NCBI GenBank assembly: GCA_900541695.1
Contig: UQKL01000003.1
Location: 1-64,000 of the forward strand
Reading direction: 5' to 3'
From: an uncultured Collinsella sp.
Lineage (GTDB): Bacteria; Actinomycetota; Coriobacteriia; Coriobacteriales; Coriobacteriaceae
Length of the DNA: 64,000 nt
Shown here piece after piece: positions 28,505-36,786 of this stretch. Within the stretch, counting starts at the first letter, position 1, and each line of letters begins with the position of its first letter. The position numbers and the translations under genes are program-made. Under the pieces are notes generated by a model that was not told the DNA's origin, did not search any database, and saw only the letters and a program-made list of their open reading frames with translations.

Positions 28505-29935
28505 ATGACGAACAAAGAGCTGGCTCAAAAGCTGCTGGACCTTTTGGGCGGTAAAGACAACGTGCTCGCAAACGCGGCGTGCATGACGCGCCTGCGCGTG
28601 ACCGTCAAAGACACGGGCAACGTCGACACGGAGGGTATTAAGGCGCTCGACGGCGTGATGGGCCTGGTTGAGGATGACACGATGCAGATCGTGCTGGGTC
28701 CGGGCAAGGTGAATAAGGTGCTCGAGGAGTTCTCCAAGCTCACCGGCCTTGCGAAAGGCGTTGCTGACGAGAGCGTGGTTGACGCTGCGGCCACAAACAA
28801 GGCCGCACAGAAGGCCAAGTACGAGTCTAAGCCGGTTCAGGCCTTCCTCAAGAAGATTTCCAATGTCTTCGTCGCCCTGCTTCCCGGCATCATTGCGGCT
28901 GGCCTCATCAACGGTATCTGCAACGTCATTAACGTCTCGACGGCAGGCGCGCTTGCAGGCGAGTGGTGGTACCAGGGCATTCGTTCCATGGGCTGGGCCC
29001 TGTTTGCCTATCTGCCCATCTTGGTGGGCTATAACGCGGCACGTGAGTTTGGTGGCTCCGCTGCGCTGGGCGGCATCGCCGGCATGATGTGTATCGCCAA
29101 CAGTGCCATGCCCCTGCTTGCGCCTGGCGCGGCTGATCCTGCCACTGCTATTCTGCTGCCCCTCACCAGTGCGCAGTACAACCCCGCAGCGGGCGGCATG
29201 ATCGCGGCTCTCATCGCTGGCGCATTTTTTGCCTGGATGGAGCGTCAGATTCGCAAGGTTATGCCCAACGCACTCGACACGTTCTTGTCCCCGCTGCTGG
29301 TGCTCATCATTGGCGCCTTTGCTCTGATGCTCGTCATCCAGCCGGTTGGCGCATGGCTGACGACTGCCATCTTTAGCGTCCTCACCTTTATCTTCGAGAA
29401 GCTGGGCGTCCTGGGCGGCTATATCCTGTCGGCAGGCTTCTTGCCTCTGGTGTCCGTCGGCCTGCATCAGGCGCTCACGCCGATCCACGCTATGCTCAAC
29501 GATCCCGACGGCGCTACCAAGGGCATCAACTACCTGCTGCCCATCCTTATGATGGCTGGCGGCGGCCAGGTCGGTGCCGGTCTGGCGCTGTACTTTAAGA
29601 CCAAGAACGCCAAGCTCAAGAAGTACGTCGCAGAGTCCATTCCCGTTGGAATCCTGGGTGTGGGCGAGCCTCTGATGTATGCCGTTACGCTGCCGCTCGT
29701 TCGTCCGTTTGTGACGGCCTGCCTGGGTGCTGGATTTGGCGGCGCGCTCGCGGCGCTACTTCGCATCGGCACGGTTTCTCAGGGCGTTTCCGGTCTGTTT
29801 GGCCTGCTGATCGTCGTTCCTGGCCAGCAGCTTGGCTACGTTGCCGCTATGCTGCTTGCCTATGCCGCCGGCTTTGTCCTGACGTGGTTCTTCGGTGTCG
29901 ACGAGCAGAAGATCAACGAGTTCTTTGGCGAGTAG
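28505..29935 (+). CDS. murP: PTS EIIBC permease, MurNAc-type
   Basis: Imports and phosphorylates a sugar, by context N-acetylmuramic acid or MurNAc glycosides. The 476-residue membrane protein begins with an EIIB domain whose phosphorylated cysteine is Cys26 (NAACMTRLR), followed by an EIIC domain (about 110-476) with about ten hydrophobic segments. There is no EIIA domain, so phosphate must come from a separate EIIA such as that at 54713. AAGGAGG lies just before the ATG. Confidence 0.88.
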   Translation: MTNKELAQKLLDLLGGKDNVLANAACMTRLRVTVKDTGNVDTEGIKALDGVMGLVEDDTMQIVLGPGKVNKVLEEFSKLTGLAKGVADESVVDAAATNKAAQKAKYESKPVQAFLKKISNVFVALLPGIIAAGLINGICNVINVSTAGALAGEWWYQGIRSMGWALFAYLPILVGYNAAREFGGSAALGGIAGMMCIANSAMPLLAPGAADPATAILLPLTSAQYNPAAGGMIAALIAGAFFAWMERQIRKVMPNALDTFLSPLLVLIIGAFALMLVIQPVGAWLTTAIFSVLTFIFEKLGVLGGYILSAGFLPLVSVGLHQALTPIHAMLNDPDGATKGINYLLPILMMAGGGQVGAGLALYFKTKNAKLKKYVAESIPVGILGVGEPLMYAVTLPLVRPFVTACLGAGFGGALAALLRIGTVSQGVSGLFGLLIVVPGQQLGYVAAMLLAYAAGFVLTWFFGVDEQKINEFFGE

Positions 29936-30002
29936 TTTGATATCGCGAGCCGTGTTGCTCAGGGCTCGCGGCGCGCGGAAGATTTCTTGATGCTATGGTT
30001 GT

Positions 30003-30036
30003 GCCGGCGGGGCTAACTGCTCCGTCGGCCTTTTTT
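30003..30036 (+). terminator. hairpin with T-run between murP and mupG
   Basis: GCCGGCGGGGC pairs with GCTCCGTCGGC (two G-U), followed by TTTTTT. It ends 16 bases before the mupG start, so mupG expression may depend on readthrough or on its own promoter. Confidence 0.7.
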
Positions 30037-30052
30037 AAAGGAGCGTTGAAGC

Positions 30053-31105
30053 GTGAAAACGGGTATTTCGATTTACCTTTCCAGCCCTTTGCAGGATATT
30101 GAGCGGACGATTGAGCGTGGCGCCGCGGCGGGTGCGCGCTACGCGTTCACCTCGCTGCATATTCCCGAGGATGGGGGAGCGGCGTATGCCGATAAGGTTC
30201 GTCAGGTGCTGTTGCTGCTTTCCGCCCGCGGTATTGCGCTCATTGCCGATGTGGGGCCGCGCACATGCGATTTGCTGGGCCTTGAGCGCATGGAGGACTT
30301 GCGTGATCTGGGACTGGAGTACCTGCGCTTGGATTATGGCTTTAGTGCCCAGCGGGTCGCGGAACTGTCCGGTGTATTTCGCATTGTGGTCAATGCATCG
30401 ACGGTGAGTTCTGATGAAATCGCATCGTGGCGTGAGGCCGGTGCCGATGTGACTCGTTTTGCCGCCTGCCACAATTTTTACCCCAAGCCTTATACCGGTT
30501 TAGCTCTTGAAGATGTTGCTCGGACGAATCTTCGTCTTGCGGCGCTTGGATTCGAAATCATGGCTTTTGTGCCGGGTGATGCTAACGTTCGCGGGCCGGT
30601 TTTCGAGGGACTGCCGACGGTCGAGGCGCAGCGCGGTCGCGCGTCAAAGGTTGCTCTCAATATGCTTGAGCTTGCACATGGCGCCGATTGCGACATTGTG
30701 TTGGTCGGCGACCCCGATCTATCCGATGCGGGCTGGGCGCAGTTTGCTCAAGTTTCCGCCGGATACGTGGACCTGCAATGCGAGCTTGAGCCCGGTTATG
30801 CCTATGTGCGCGGGCAGATTCATCACGACCGGCCCGACTCGAGCGTCCTCATCTTTAGGTCTCAGGAGTCACGTACGACGCTTAAGCCGGATTCCGTGCC
30901 GACGGATTCCGGAGCCGGCCTGCCGCGAAAGGCGGGGTCGATCGCTGTGAGCAATAGCGGATATGGGCGCTACGAAGGCGAGCTTGAGATTGCGCGGGTT
31001 GATCTTCCCGGTGACGAGCGCATGAACGTTGCGGGCCATATCACGCCCGAAGCAATGGAACTGCTGCCGTTTATCAAGCACGGATTCGGGGTACGGTTCG
31101 TTTAA
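30053..31105 (+). CDS. mupG: MupG-family 6-phospho-N-acetylmuramidase (DUF871)
   Basis: In characterised Gram-positive cases MupG cleaves MurNAc-6-phosphate-GlcNAc disaccharide inside the cell. The 350-residue protein has the N-terminal TIM barrel with GISIYLSSPLQDIE, TSLHIPEDG, IADVGPRTCDLLG, LRLDYGF and ACHNFYPKPYTGL, and the smaller cyclophilin-like C-terminal domain (about 240-350) with YGRYEGELEIA. Start is GTG with AAGGAG about nine bases upstream. Location after murQ and murP supports the assignment. Confidence 0.88.
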   Translation: MKTGISIYLSSPLQDIERTIERGAAAGARYAFTSLHIPEDGGAAYADKVRQVLLLLSARGIALIADVGPRTCDLLGLERMEDLRDLGLEYLRLDYGFSAQRVAELSGVFRIVVNASTVSSDEIASWREAGADVTRFAACHNFYPKPYTGLALEDVARTNLRLAALGFEIMAFVPGDANVRGPVFEGLPTVEAQRGRASKVALNMLELAHGADCDIVLVGDPDLSDAGWAQFAQVSAGYVDLQCELEPGYAYVRGQIHHDRPDSSVLIFRSQESRTTLKPDSVPTDSGAGLPRKAGSIAVSNSGYGRYEGELEIARVDLPGDERMNVAGHITPEAMELLPFIKHGFGVRFV

Positions 31106-31197
31106 CGTGTGACCCGCGGGCTACAATTGGCCCATCATACGAAGGCGCCTCGTGTGGCGTGTGCCTGCGTTGGCCGATCTATATTCGGAGGATTCCC

Positions 31198-31557
31198 ATG
31201 ACCGTACTGTTTGTTGAATATCCCAAGTGCTCGACCTGTAAGAAGGCCAAGGCATGGCTGGACGAACATGGGGTAGAGTATATCGACCGCGATATCGTTT
31301 TGGACAACCCCACGGCCGATGAGCTTGCGACCTGGATTGCTCGTTCGGGGCTGCCGGTGCGGCGCTTCTTTAATTCGTCGGGCATGAAATATCGAGAGCT
31401 GGGCCTGAAGGCGCGTCTGGATGCGGGCATGACGGATCGGGAGTGCTATGAGCTGCTGGCGACCGACGGCATGCTGGTCAAGCGTCCGCTGCTGGTGGGC
31501 GACGACTTTGCGATTCCCGGCTTTAGGGAATCGGCTTGGGCCGAGGCGTTGCTGTAG
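31198..31557 (+). CDS. ArsC/Spx family thioredoxin-fold protein
   Basis: A 119-residue thioredoxin-fold protein with the N-terminal PKCSTCKKAKAWL motif (CXXC) and the C-terminal VKRPLLVGDDFAIPGF block found in the ArsC/Spx/YffB group. Without the arsenate-reductase catalytic Arg pattern, or an Spx partner, the exact role is open: reductase or transcriptional modulator. GGAGG precedes the ATG by six bases. It follows mupG after 92 bases and precedes a repeat cluster. Confidence 0.85.
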   Translation: MTVLFVEYPKCSTCKKAKAWLDEHGVEYIDRDIVLDNPTADELATWIARSGLPVRRFFNSSGMKYRELGLKARLDAGMTDRECYELLATDGMLVKRPLLVGDDFAIPGFRESAWAEALL

Positions 31558-31564
31558 CGGCTGC

Positions 31565-31734
31565 GGAAAGTGCGACCCGGAATTCGCTTCCAGAATGGGA
31601 TGCACTTTCCCAAAGTGGCCGGTTGCGGAAAGCACGTCCCATTCTGAGCTTCGATTGCGGGACACGGTTTCCGGTTGAGGGCTCGACGGGAAAGTAGGGA
31701 CCAGTTTGAGCTTGAAATCTGGGACGCACTTTCC
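31565..31734. repeat. three tandem hairpins, repeat family P6
   Basis: Units at 31565-31610, 31627-31672 and 31689-31734, each about 46 bases with 14-base arms of the type GGAAAGTGCGTCCC / GGGACGCACTTTCC. Units 1 and 2 also share CCATTCTG-type inner sequence in opposite orientation. Arms differ between units by substitutions. Confidence 0.8.
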
Positions 31735-31753
31735 GCCGGCGGGCCTGCCCCAG

Positions 31754-32164
31754 TCAGTCCGCCAGCTGTGCCCATTTGTGCGGATCGTAGACCTTTACGT
31801 GTTTGTTGGGCTTGCCGCTCCAGTACTCCTCGTCCATAAAGGGCAGATATGCCTGAACGCCGGGGCAGATAAAGGGAATCCGCTGCTGTTGCAGTCGCTC
31901 GCGCTGGCGCTGCTCCAGGTGCGCCTCGGATATGACGGTCGGCATACCGGACAACTCGACGAGGCTTGCCTGGATTCGCTTAAGGTCGGGGAGTCCCGCG
32001 TGCCATGACATCCGCATGATCAAAAAGGATGCACGGCGGTATTTTGCCTGCACCACAGTAATGGCGGGGCGTAACGTGGGGTGAATTTTGTCCCATTCGG
32101 GCCAAAGGTCGGCAGTGATCTCGAGGCCCAGGGTCTCCCATAGGTAATCAAGCTCTTCGTCCAT
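31754..32164 (-). CDS. conserved-looking hypothetical protein
   Basis: A 136-residue soluble protein that I cannot assign. It is acidic at the N-terminus (MDEELDYLWETLGLEI), has a helical middle, a QRQRERLQQQRIPFICPG segment followed by LPFMDEEYW, and a basic C-terminus. The IPFIxPGxQxYLPF pattern looks family-like (similar segments occur in putative Firmicutes regulators), but I cannot name it. GAGG lies just before the ATG. Base composition and codon use look native. Confidence 0.6.
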   Translation of the reverse strand: MDEELDYLWETLGLEITADLWPEWDKIHPTLRPAITVVQAKYRRASFLIMRMSWHAGLPDLKRIQASLVELSGMPTVISEAHLEQRQRERLQQQRIPFICPGVQAYLPFMDEEYWSGKPNKHVKVYDPHKWAQLAD

Positions 32165-32367
32165 GGTGCCTCGATATCTACGCGATCATTGATACTTCGA
32201 TTGTGTTGCCTGGTGCTATCGTTTTCGCGGTAGAATCTGCCAACGGTTGACGGCTACCGCTCACGGCGTTTTGCCCTTCGTGTACAGCGGTTGGCTTCAC
32301 AGGTCCTTCACGGGTTGGACTAAATTAGGCCAATTTGACTGAATTTCAAAAAAGTCAAAATTGGGGC

Positions 32368-32396
32368 TTGCGTCACCGTAGAACTTCCCGTATATT
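32368..32396 (+). promoter_or_regulatory. promoter of the tRNA operon
   Basis: TTGCGT (32368-32373) and TATATT (32391-32396) with 17-base spacing, 44 bases before tRNA-Gln. Upstream at 32327-32366 an AT-rich inverted repeat (AATTTGACT with AGTCAAAATT) is visible. Confidence 0.7.
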
Positions 32397-32440
32397 TCTT
32401 TCTTGCGCAAAGGCACAGCCGAGCGCAGCGATGCAGTCAT

Positions 32441-32514
32441 TGGGATGTCGTCTAATGGCAGGACAGCGGATTCTGGTTCCGTCAATGGGGGTTCGACTCC
32501 CTCCATCCCAGCCA
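32441..32514 (+). tRNA. tRNA-Gln (anticodon CTG)
   Basis: Acceptor TGGGATG pairs with CATCCCA, discriminator G, encoded CCA. Anticodon stem GCGGA/TCCGT with loop TTCTGGT gives CTG at 34-36 (reads CAG). The T-arm contains GGTTCGACTCC. Confidence 0.93.
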
Positions 32515-32531
32515 TTGCATTTGCTACATAT

Positions 32532-32608
32532 GGCCCGTTCGTCTAGCGGTTTAGGACGCCGCCCTCTCAAGGCGGAGATCACCAGTTCGAATCTGGTACG
32601 GGCTACCA
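32532..32608 (+). tRNA. tRNA-Glu (anticodon CTC)
   Basis: Acceptor GGCCCGT with ACGGGCT (first pair G-U), discriminator A and encoded CCA. Anticodon stem CCGCC/GGCGG, loop CTCTCAA giving CTC (reads GAG). The T-arm is CCAGTTCGAATCTGG. It lies 17 bases after tRNA-Gln and is cotranscribed. Confidence 0.92.
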
Positions 32609-32619
32609 CAAAATGAACG

Positions 32620-32647
32620 CCCGGGCCTCGCAAGAGACCCGGGTTTT
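32620..32647 (+). terminator. terminator of the tRNA operon
   Basis: CCCGGG...CCCGGG with inner CTC/GAG pairing, followed by TTTT. Confidence 0.8.
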
Positions 32648-32703
32648 GTGTATACGTCGCATGTGTGGAATGAGCCGCGTTTCACCCGGACCGAGGAGTT
32701 GCC

Positions 32704-33621
32704 ATGGACCTGCCCATCAGCCTACAAGACATTACGTATGCCGAGAATTACCTGGCGCAGGGAGACTTGGCCACGGCGACGCCGCTGTTGGAGCGTCTGG
32801 TTGAGCTCGCCGAGGAGTATATCGATGCCGAGTGCAAGACAGAGGAGAACCGCCAGTACTTTAGCTTCGATAGCAAGTTTGAGCGTCTGGCCTACCGTCG
32901 TGTGGAAAAGGATCCGCGCGAGCTGGTGCAGGTCGAGGTGCCCTTTGATCGCCTGTATTCCGACATGGCGTTTGCCTACATTCGCCAGCAGGATTATGTG
33001 AGTGCTCGCAACGCCTTGATGCAGGCCGTTCGCTGGGACCCCATGAACTGCAACTACCGCCTGGATCTGGCAGAGCTGTTCCGCGCTCTCGAGGACAAGC
33101 AGGAGTGGGCATCGCTTTCGTTTTCGGTGCTAGAGCGTGCGAGCGACGGCAAGTGCGCCGCCCGCGCCTACGCCAACTTGGGCCAGTATTTCCTTGAGCC
33201 CGAGACCGAGAACGTCTCGGCGGCCGTGGGTTGCGCACGTCTGGCACTACGCTTGGCCCCTGGCGATGCGCATACGACGCGCCTGCTCAACAAGATCCAT
33301 ACCGCCTATCCCGATGCCACCGACGAGAGCGACGAGCACGTGATGGGCGAACTGGCCCTGCAAGGTGTGCCGACCTCGCCTTCGGCCGAGATTGCCATTT
33401 GCCTGATCATGTGTGCGACCGACGCTGCGAGCGACGGCGACAAGCAGGAGGCGACGCGCCTGACGGTGCGTGCTCGCGACTTGGTGGGCGAGGAGGCATG
33501 CGCGGCGATCATTAAGCTGGTGCGCGAGAGCGATGCCGAGCTCAACGCCGAGCGCAAGGCAAAGCGCGCGGGCGCCGACAAGGGAGCCGACGGCGTCAAG
33601 GAGGTCGGCGATGCCCAGTAA
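32704..33621 (+). CDS. tetratricopeptide-repeat protein, coupled to smpB
   Basis: A 305-residue cytosolic helical-repeat protein; no enzyme motif. TPR-like pairs are visible at about 10-45, 85-120 (SDMAFAYIRQQDYVSARNALMQAVRWDP) and 145-180 (AARAYANLGQYFLEPE). The C-terminus (270-305) is charged and low in complexity. GAGGAG precedes the ATG. Its last codons overlap the first 11 bases of smpB, and the smpB ribosome binding site lies inside it, so the pair is translationally coupled. A link with trans-translation is possible but unproven. Confidence 0.8.
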   Translation: MDLPISLQDITYAENYLAQGDLATATPLLERLVELAEEYIDAECKTEENRQYFSFDSKFERLAYRRVEKDPRELVQVEVPFDRLYSDMAFAYIRQQDYVSARNALMQAVRWDPMNCNYRLDLAELFRALEDKQEWASLSFSVLERASDGKCAARAYANLGQYFLEPETENVSAAVGCARLALRLAPGDAHTTRLLNKIHTAYPDATDESDEHVMGELALQGVPTSPSAEIAICLIMCATDAASDGDKQEATRLTVRARDLVGEEACAAIIKLVRESDAELNAERKAKRAGADKGADGVKEVGDAQ

Positions 33622-34081
33622 GCGCGAACGCAAGCTCATTTCCAAGAATCGCTCGGCGCATCACGAGTACTTTATCGACGAGACGTTCGAATGCGGCATT
33701 GAGCTGAGCGGTACCGAGGTCAAGTCGATTCGCGAGCGCGCCTGTCAGATCACTGACACCTTTGCGCTGATTCGTGGCGGCGAGTGCTGGCTGGTGGGCC
33801 TGCACATTCACCCTTACAGCCACGGTGGCGTGTGGAACCGTGATCCCGATCGTCGTCGCCGCCTGTTGCTGCATCGCAAGGAGATTGATTTTCTTGACGG
33901 CAAACTGCGCAACCGCGGCTATGCGCTGGTGCCGTTGGAGCTCTACTTTAATGCCGATGGTCGCGTAAAGCTGCTGTTGGGCCTGGGTCGCGGTAAGAAG
34001 CTCTACGACAAACGCGAGGACATGGCCAAGCGCGACGTTCAGCGCGAGATCGATCGCGCGCTCAAGGAGCGTAACCGCTAG
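33611..34081 (+). CDS. smpB: SsrA-binding protein SmpB
   Basis: Binds tmRNA and takes it to stalled ribosomes. The 156-residue protein has the family blocks NRSAHHEYFIDETFECGIEL, TEVKSIRERACQI, LHIHPYSHG, RRRRLLLHRKEI and the C-terminal GKKLYDKREDMAKRD tail that inserts in the mRNA channel. AGGAGG lies six bases upstream within the TPR gene. No tmRNA gene (ssrA) is recognisable in the window. Confidence 0.97.
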   Translation: MPSKRERKLISKNRSAHHEYFIDETFECGIELSGTEVKSIRERACQITDTFALIRGGECWLVGLHIHPYSHGGVWNRDPDRRRRLLLHRKEIDFLDGKLRNRGYALVPLELYFNADGRVKLLLGLGRGKKLYDKREDMAKRDVQREIDRALKERNR

Positions 34082-34093
34082 GCGCTCTGTATA

Positions 34094-34160
34094 AGTTGCG
34101 GTGGAATACGGACTGTTTTGCCTGTTTGAGGGGCTATTCAGTCCCTATTTCACCGCAACT
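34094..34160. repeat. palindromic repeat family P2, copy 3
   Basis: Arms AGTTGCGGTGGAATACGGACTG-type left and CAGTCCCTATTTCACCGCAACT-type right; lies 13 bases after smpB. Confidence 0.85.
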
Positions 34161-34202
34161 GCGGGTGTCTCATCTCCCGTACTGTTCTGACACATATGTC
34201 TC

Positions 34203-34236
34203 AAAGGCGGCGTCCGTTATGGGCGTTGCCTTTTTT
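34203..34236 (+). terminator. terminator-like hairpin upstream of the flavin reductase gene
   Basis: AAAGGCGGCGTCC pairs with GGGCGTTGCCTTT (three G-U pairs), followed by a run of T. It is 52 bases before the next start codon, so it may end the smpB transcript or attenuate the next gene. Confidence 0.7.
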
Positions 34237-34287
34237 GTGGGTACATACATCCATGAGGTTCCAACCCGGGTTAGGGGAGTGGTCGTT

Positions 34288-34791
34288 ATGGACAAAACTG
34301 CGTTCTTTACGATGCCGAGTGGTCTGTATGTGGTGAGTGCCGCGGCCGACGGGATGCGTGCCGGCTGCGTCATCAACACGGCGGTGCAGGTGACGTCCAT
34401 GCCGCCGCGCATCTCGGCTGCCGTGAACAAGGACAACGTCACCTCGGGCGTCATCGCATCGGCCAAAGCGTTCGCGCTGACCGTGATCGATCAGACCGCC
34501 GACATGCTCTACATCGGTAACTTTGGGTTCCGCACCAGCAGCGATTATGACAAGTTTGCCAAGTACGAGACCCGCGAGACTGCCCTTGGCATGCCCTATG
34601 TGCCCGAACACGCGGCGGCGCTGTTTAGTTGCCGTCTGATCGACACCGTGGACGTGGGCACGCATCTGCTGTTTATCGGCGAGGTTGAGGATGCCGAGCG
34701 TCTGAGCGGCGAGACCCCGCTGACCTATGACTACTACCACAAGGTGCTGAAGGGCAAGACGCCGCCCAAGGCGTCTTCGTACCAAGGGTAG
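34288..34791 (+). CDS. flavin reductase-like (FMN-binding split-barrel) protein
   Basis: A 167-residue flavoprotein of the flavin reductase/HpaC-like group: SGLYVVSAAADGMRAGCVINTAVQVTS is the typical N-terminal flavin-binding stretch, with the GFRTSSDYDKF and HLLFIGEV blocks downstream. AGGGGAG lies about eight bases before the ATG. Rubredoxin follows after 88 bases. In strict anaerobes this pair (separate, or fused as in Moorella Hrb) passes electrons from NAD(P)H to rubredoxin for O2 or peroxide removal; that role here is inference. Confidence 0.87.
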   Translation: MDKTAFFTMPSGLYVVSAAADGMRAGCVINTAVQVTSMPPRISAAVNKDNVTSGVIASAKAFALTVIDQTADMLYIGNFGFRTSSDYDKFAKYETRETALGMPYVPEHAAALFSCRLIDTVDVGTHLLFIGEVEDAERLSGETPLTYDYYHKVLKGKTPPKASSYQG

Positions 34792-34808
34792 AAATGGTTG
34801 AAAACTAC

Positions 34809-34836
34809 TTGCATTATATTATTGAGAATATATACT
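34809..34836 (+). promoter_or_regulatory. AT-rich promoter of rubredoxin
   Basis: TTGCAT (34809-34814) and TATACT (34831-34836), spacing 16. The region lies between ACTTGC and GCAAGT and carries an imperfect dyad (TATTGAG...ACTAATA) that could bind a peroxide- or metal-responsive regulator. Confidence 0.55.
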
Positions 34837-34879
34837 AATAAGCAAGTACACCAGCAGTCACGTTCGAGAGGAGAACATC

Positions 34880-35023
34880 ATGGCTGAGGAAAAGAAGACG
34901 TACAAGTTCGTGTGCACCGTTTGCGGTTATGAGGTTGAGGTCGACACGCCCGAGCTGCCCGAGGATTACGTGTGCCCGGTGTGCGGCGTCGGCCCCGATC
35001 AGTTTGAGCTCGTCGAGGAGTAA
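34880..35023 (+). CDS. rubredoxin
   Basis: A 47-residue one-iron electron carrier, cytosolic. It has the two iron-binding loops CTVCGYE (Cys12, Cys15) and CPVCGVG (Cys32, Cys35), with the conserved aromatic and [12 protein letters not shown] stretch between. It is slightly shorter than the usual 52-54 residues. GAGGAG precedes the ATG. It is probably the electron acceptor of the flavin reductase just upstream. Confidence 0.95.
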   Translation: MAEEKKTYKFVCTVCGYEVEVDTPELPEDYVCPVCGVGPDQFELVEE

Positions 35024-35065
35024 CTCGCAGGCACACGACTTGCAGCAACACATGGCTCTGTCCAA

Positions 35066-35099
35066 GGGTCCCGGTCGGATATTCCGGCCGGGACCCTTT
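35066..35099 (+). terminator. terminator of the rubredoxin transcript
   Basis: GGGTCCCGGTCGG pairs with CCGGCCGGGACCC, followed by TTT. A half copy of the P7 repeat overlaps its end (35097-35118). Confidence 0.8.
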
Positions 35100-35161
35100 C
35101 CTCCGTCCCCAAGGGATCACGGCTGCTGTTAGCCGATCCTGTCTGTCGTGAGTCCGGCCGA

Positions 35162-35382
35162 CCTTTTGTCTCAATCTGTAACATCTAACGGCTCAAAACG
35201 GGTCTATCTGTTACAGATTGAGACAAAAGGTTGGAGCTGAAGAAATGTCTCGATCTGTAACATCTAGAAGTGGAAATTGGGCCCACTTGTTACATATCGA
35301 GACAAACCAAAACCGTCCGGCAGAAGATCTCGATCTGTAACATCTAGACATCAAAAGCGTGTCTAGATGTTACAGATCGAGA
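35162..35382. repeat. P1 palindrome cluster 1 (three units)
   Basis: Units at 35162-35230, 35246-35304 and 35328-35382. Core arms are TCTCRATCTGTAACA and TGTTACAGATYGAGA around about 25 bases. Unit 1 extends to 22-base arms (adding CCTTTTG/CAAAAGG); unit 3 has 23 perfect pairs. The cluster fills the gap between the rubredoxin terminator and the 3' end of mntH. Confidence 0.9.
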
Positions 35383-35410
35383 CATTTGCCTGGGTAGGTG
35401 CCCCGTCCCA

Positions 35411-36667
35411 TTACATCCCTGTCAACAACACGACATCGAGAATCGTCACGATGGCGCCGATCCCTACGAGCAACGCGTTGAGCGGGCGCGAGTTGGCGTA
35501 TTTGCCCATGACGCGGGGCGAACTGGTGAGCCGTATGAGCACAAAGACCGTAATCGGCAGCTGAAGCGACAGCAGTGCCTGGCTCCAGATGAGACCCTCA
35601 AAAGGATTTGGGACGACCAAGCACGCCGCCACTGCGCCGACGAAACAGGCCGCCACGCCAATCGAGGAATGTCGGTCGTGGATGTCGTATTCCTCGTCGA
35701 ACATGCCCGCGGTGATGGTTCCCGCCGCCATGCCCGCCGTCACACTACTCGATAGTCCCGCAAACAGCAGTGCCACCGCAAAGATGGTCGAGCTTGCCGG
35801 GCCCAGAATGGGGGAGAGTGTAGCCGCTGCGACGGCGAGGTCGCCTACGACCATGCCGTGCGCAAAGAAGGTCGTTGCGGCCAGGATGACCATGGCCGAG
35901 TTGATTGCCCAGCCCACGCCCATCGAAAAGAGCGTGTCGAAGAGCTCGTAGCGCAGACGTTCTTCGATAACCTGCTCGCCTTGGCCTTCGAAGTGCATGG
36001 ATTGGATGACCTCGGAGTGCAGGAAGAGGTTGTGGGGCATAACGACCGCGCCTAGGACACTTACGATAATCGCGGCCGAGCCGGTGGGCATACTGGGTGT
36101 GATCCAGCTTGCGGCGGCTTGCGGCCAGTCGACCTTGACCAGCGCAAGCTCGGCTAAAAACGAAAGTCCCACCACGCCCACGAAGGCGATGATCCATCGC
36201 TCGGCGCGTTTGTAGGAGCTTGTCATGAGCATGGCAATCGATGCCGCCGCCACGATGATGCAGCCGGCGCGTACGGGCAGGCCAAAGAGCATCTGAAGCG
36301 CGATCGCACCGCCCAGGACTTCGGCCATGGCGGTGGCGACCGTGGCTAGATACGCGCTGCCGAGTATCGCACGCCCGACGAGGCGGGGCAGGTGGCGCGT
36401 CGTGGCCTCGGCGAGACACATGCCCGTGGCGATGCCCAGGTGCGCCGCGTTGTGCTGCAGCACGATGAGCATGATCGTGGACAGCGTGACGATCCACAGC
36501 AGCGCGTAGCCAAACTGCGAGCCGGCGGCCATGTTGGAGGCCCAATTGCCCGGGTCGACAAAGCCGACGGTCACGAGCAGTCCGGGGCCGATATGCCGTG
36601 CAATGTCTAGGCCTCCGTGACCGCCGGTGCGCCGGGAACCAAAATGATGTTTGAGATGGTTAATCAT
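35411..36667 (-). CDS. mntH: Nramp family divalent metal (Mn2+/Fe2+) transporter
   Basis: Proton-coupled importer of Mn2+ or Fe2+. The 418-residue protein has about eleven membrane segments and both signature metal-site motifs: VDPGNWASN in the first helix (Asp-Pro-Gly-Asn) and MPHNLFLHS in the sixth (Met-Pro-His-Asn). The start at 36667 is chosen because AGGAG lies nine bases upstream; an in-frame ATG at 36703 has none. The gene stands alone, with P1 repeat clusters on both sides that share linker sequence. Confidence 0.93.
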   Translation of the reverse strand: MINHLKHHFGSRRTGGHGGLDIARHIGPGLLVTVGFVDPGNWASNMAAGSQFGYALLWIVTLSTIMLIVLQHNAAHLGIATGMCLAEATTRHLPRLVGRAILGSAYLATVATAMAEVLGGAIALQMLFGLPVRAGCIIVAAASIAMLMTSSYKRAERWIIAFVGVVGLSFLAELALVKVDWPQAAASWITPSMPTGSAAIIVSVLGAVVMPHNLFLHSEVIQSMHFEGQGEQVIEERLRYELFDTLFSMGVGWAINSAMVILAATTFFAHGMVVGDLAVAAATLSPILGPASSTIFAVALLFAGLSSSVTAGMAAGTITAGMFDEEYDIHDRHSSIGVAACFVGAVAACLVVPNPFEGLIWSQALLSLQLPITVFVLIRLTSSPRVMGKYANSRPLNALLVGIGAIVTILDVVLLTGM

Positions 36668-36726
36668 GGTGCGCTCCTGCGTGCCGTTTGCTTGACGCCG
36701 CAAAGGATACCCGTTTTAGGCTCGAA

Positions 36727-36742
36727 GTTAACCAAGACTAAC
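36727..36742 (-). promoter_or_regulatory. weak candidate DtxR/MntR-type site upstream of mntH
   Basis: On the minus strand GTTAGTCTTGGTTAAC, 60-75 bases before the mntH start, partly resembles DtxR-family operators (8 of 11 core positions by eye). A TTGGTT and TAAAAC nearby could be promoter elements. Low confidence. Confidence 0.25.
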
Positions 36743-36786
36743 AAAATAGCTGTATTTGAATAGGATGAGGAAGGGGGCTGCCGAAA

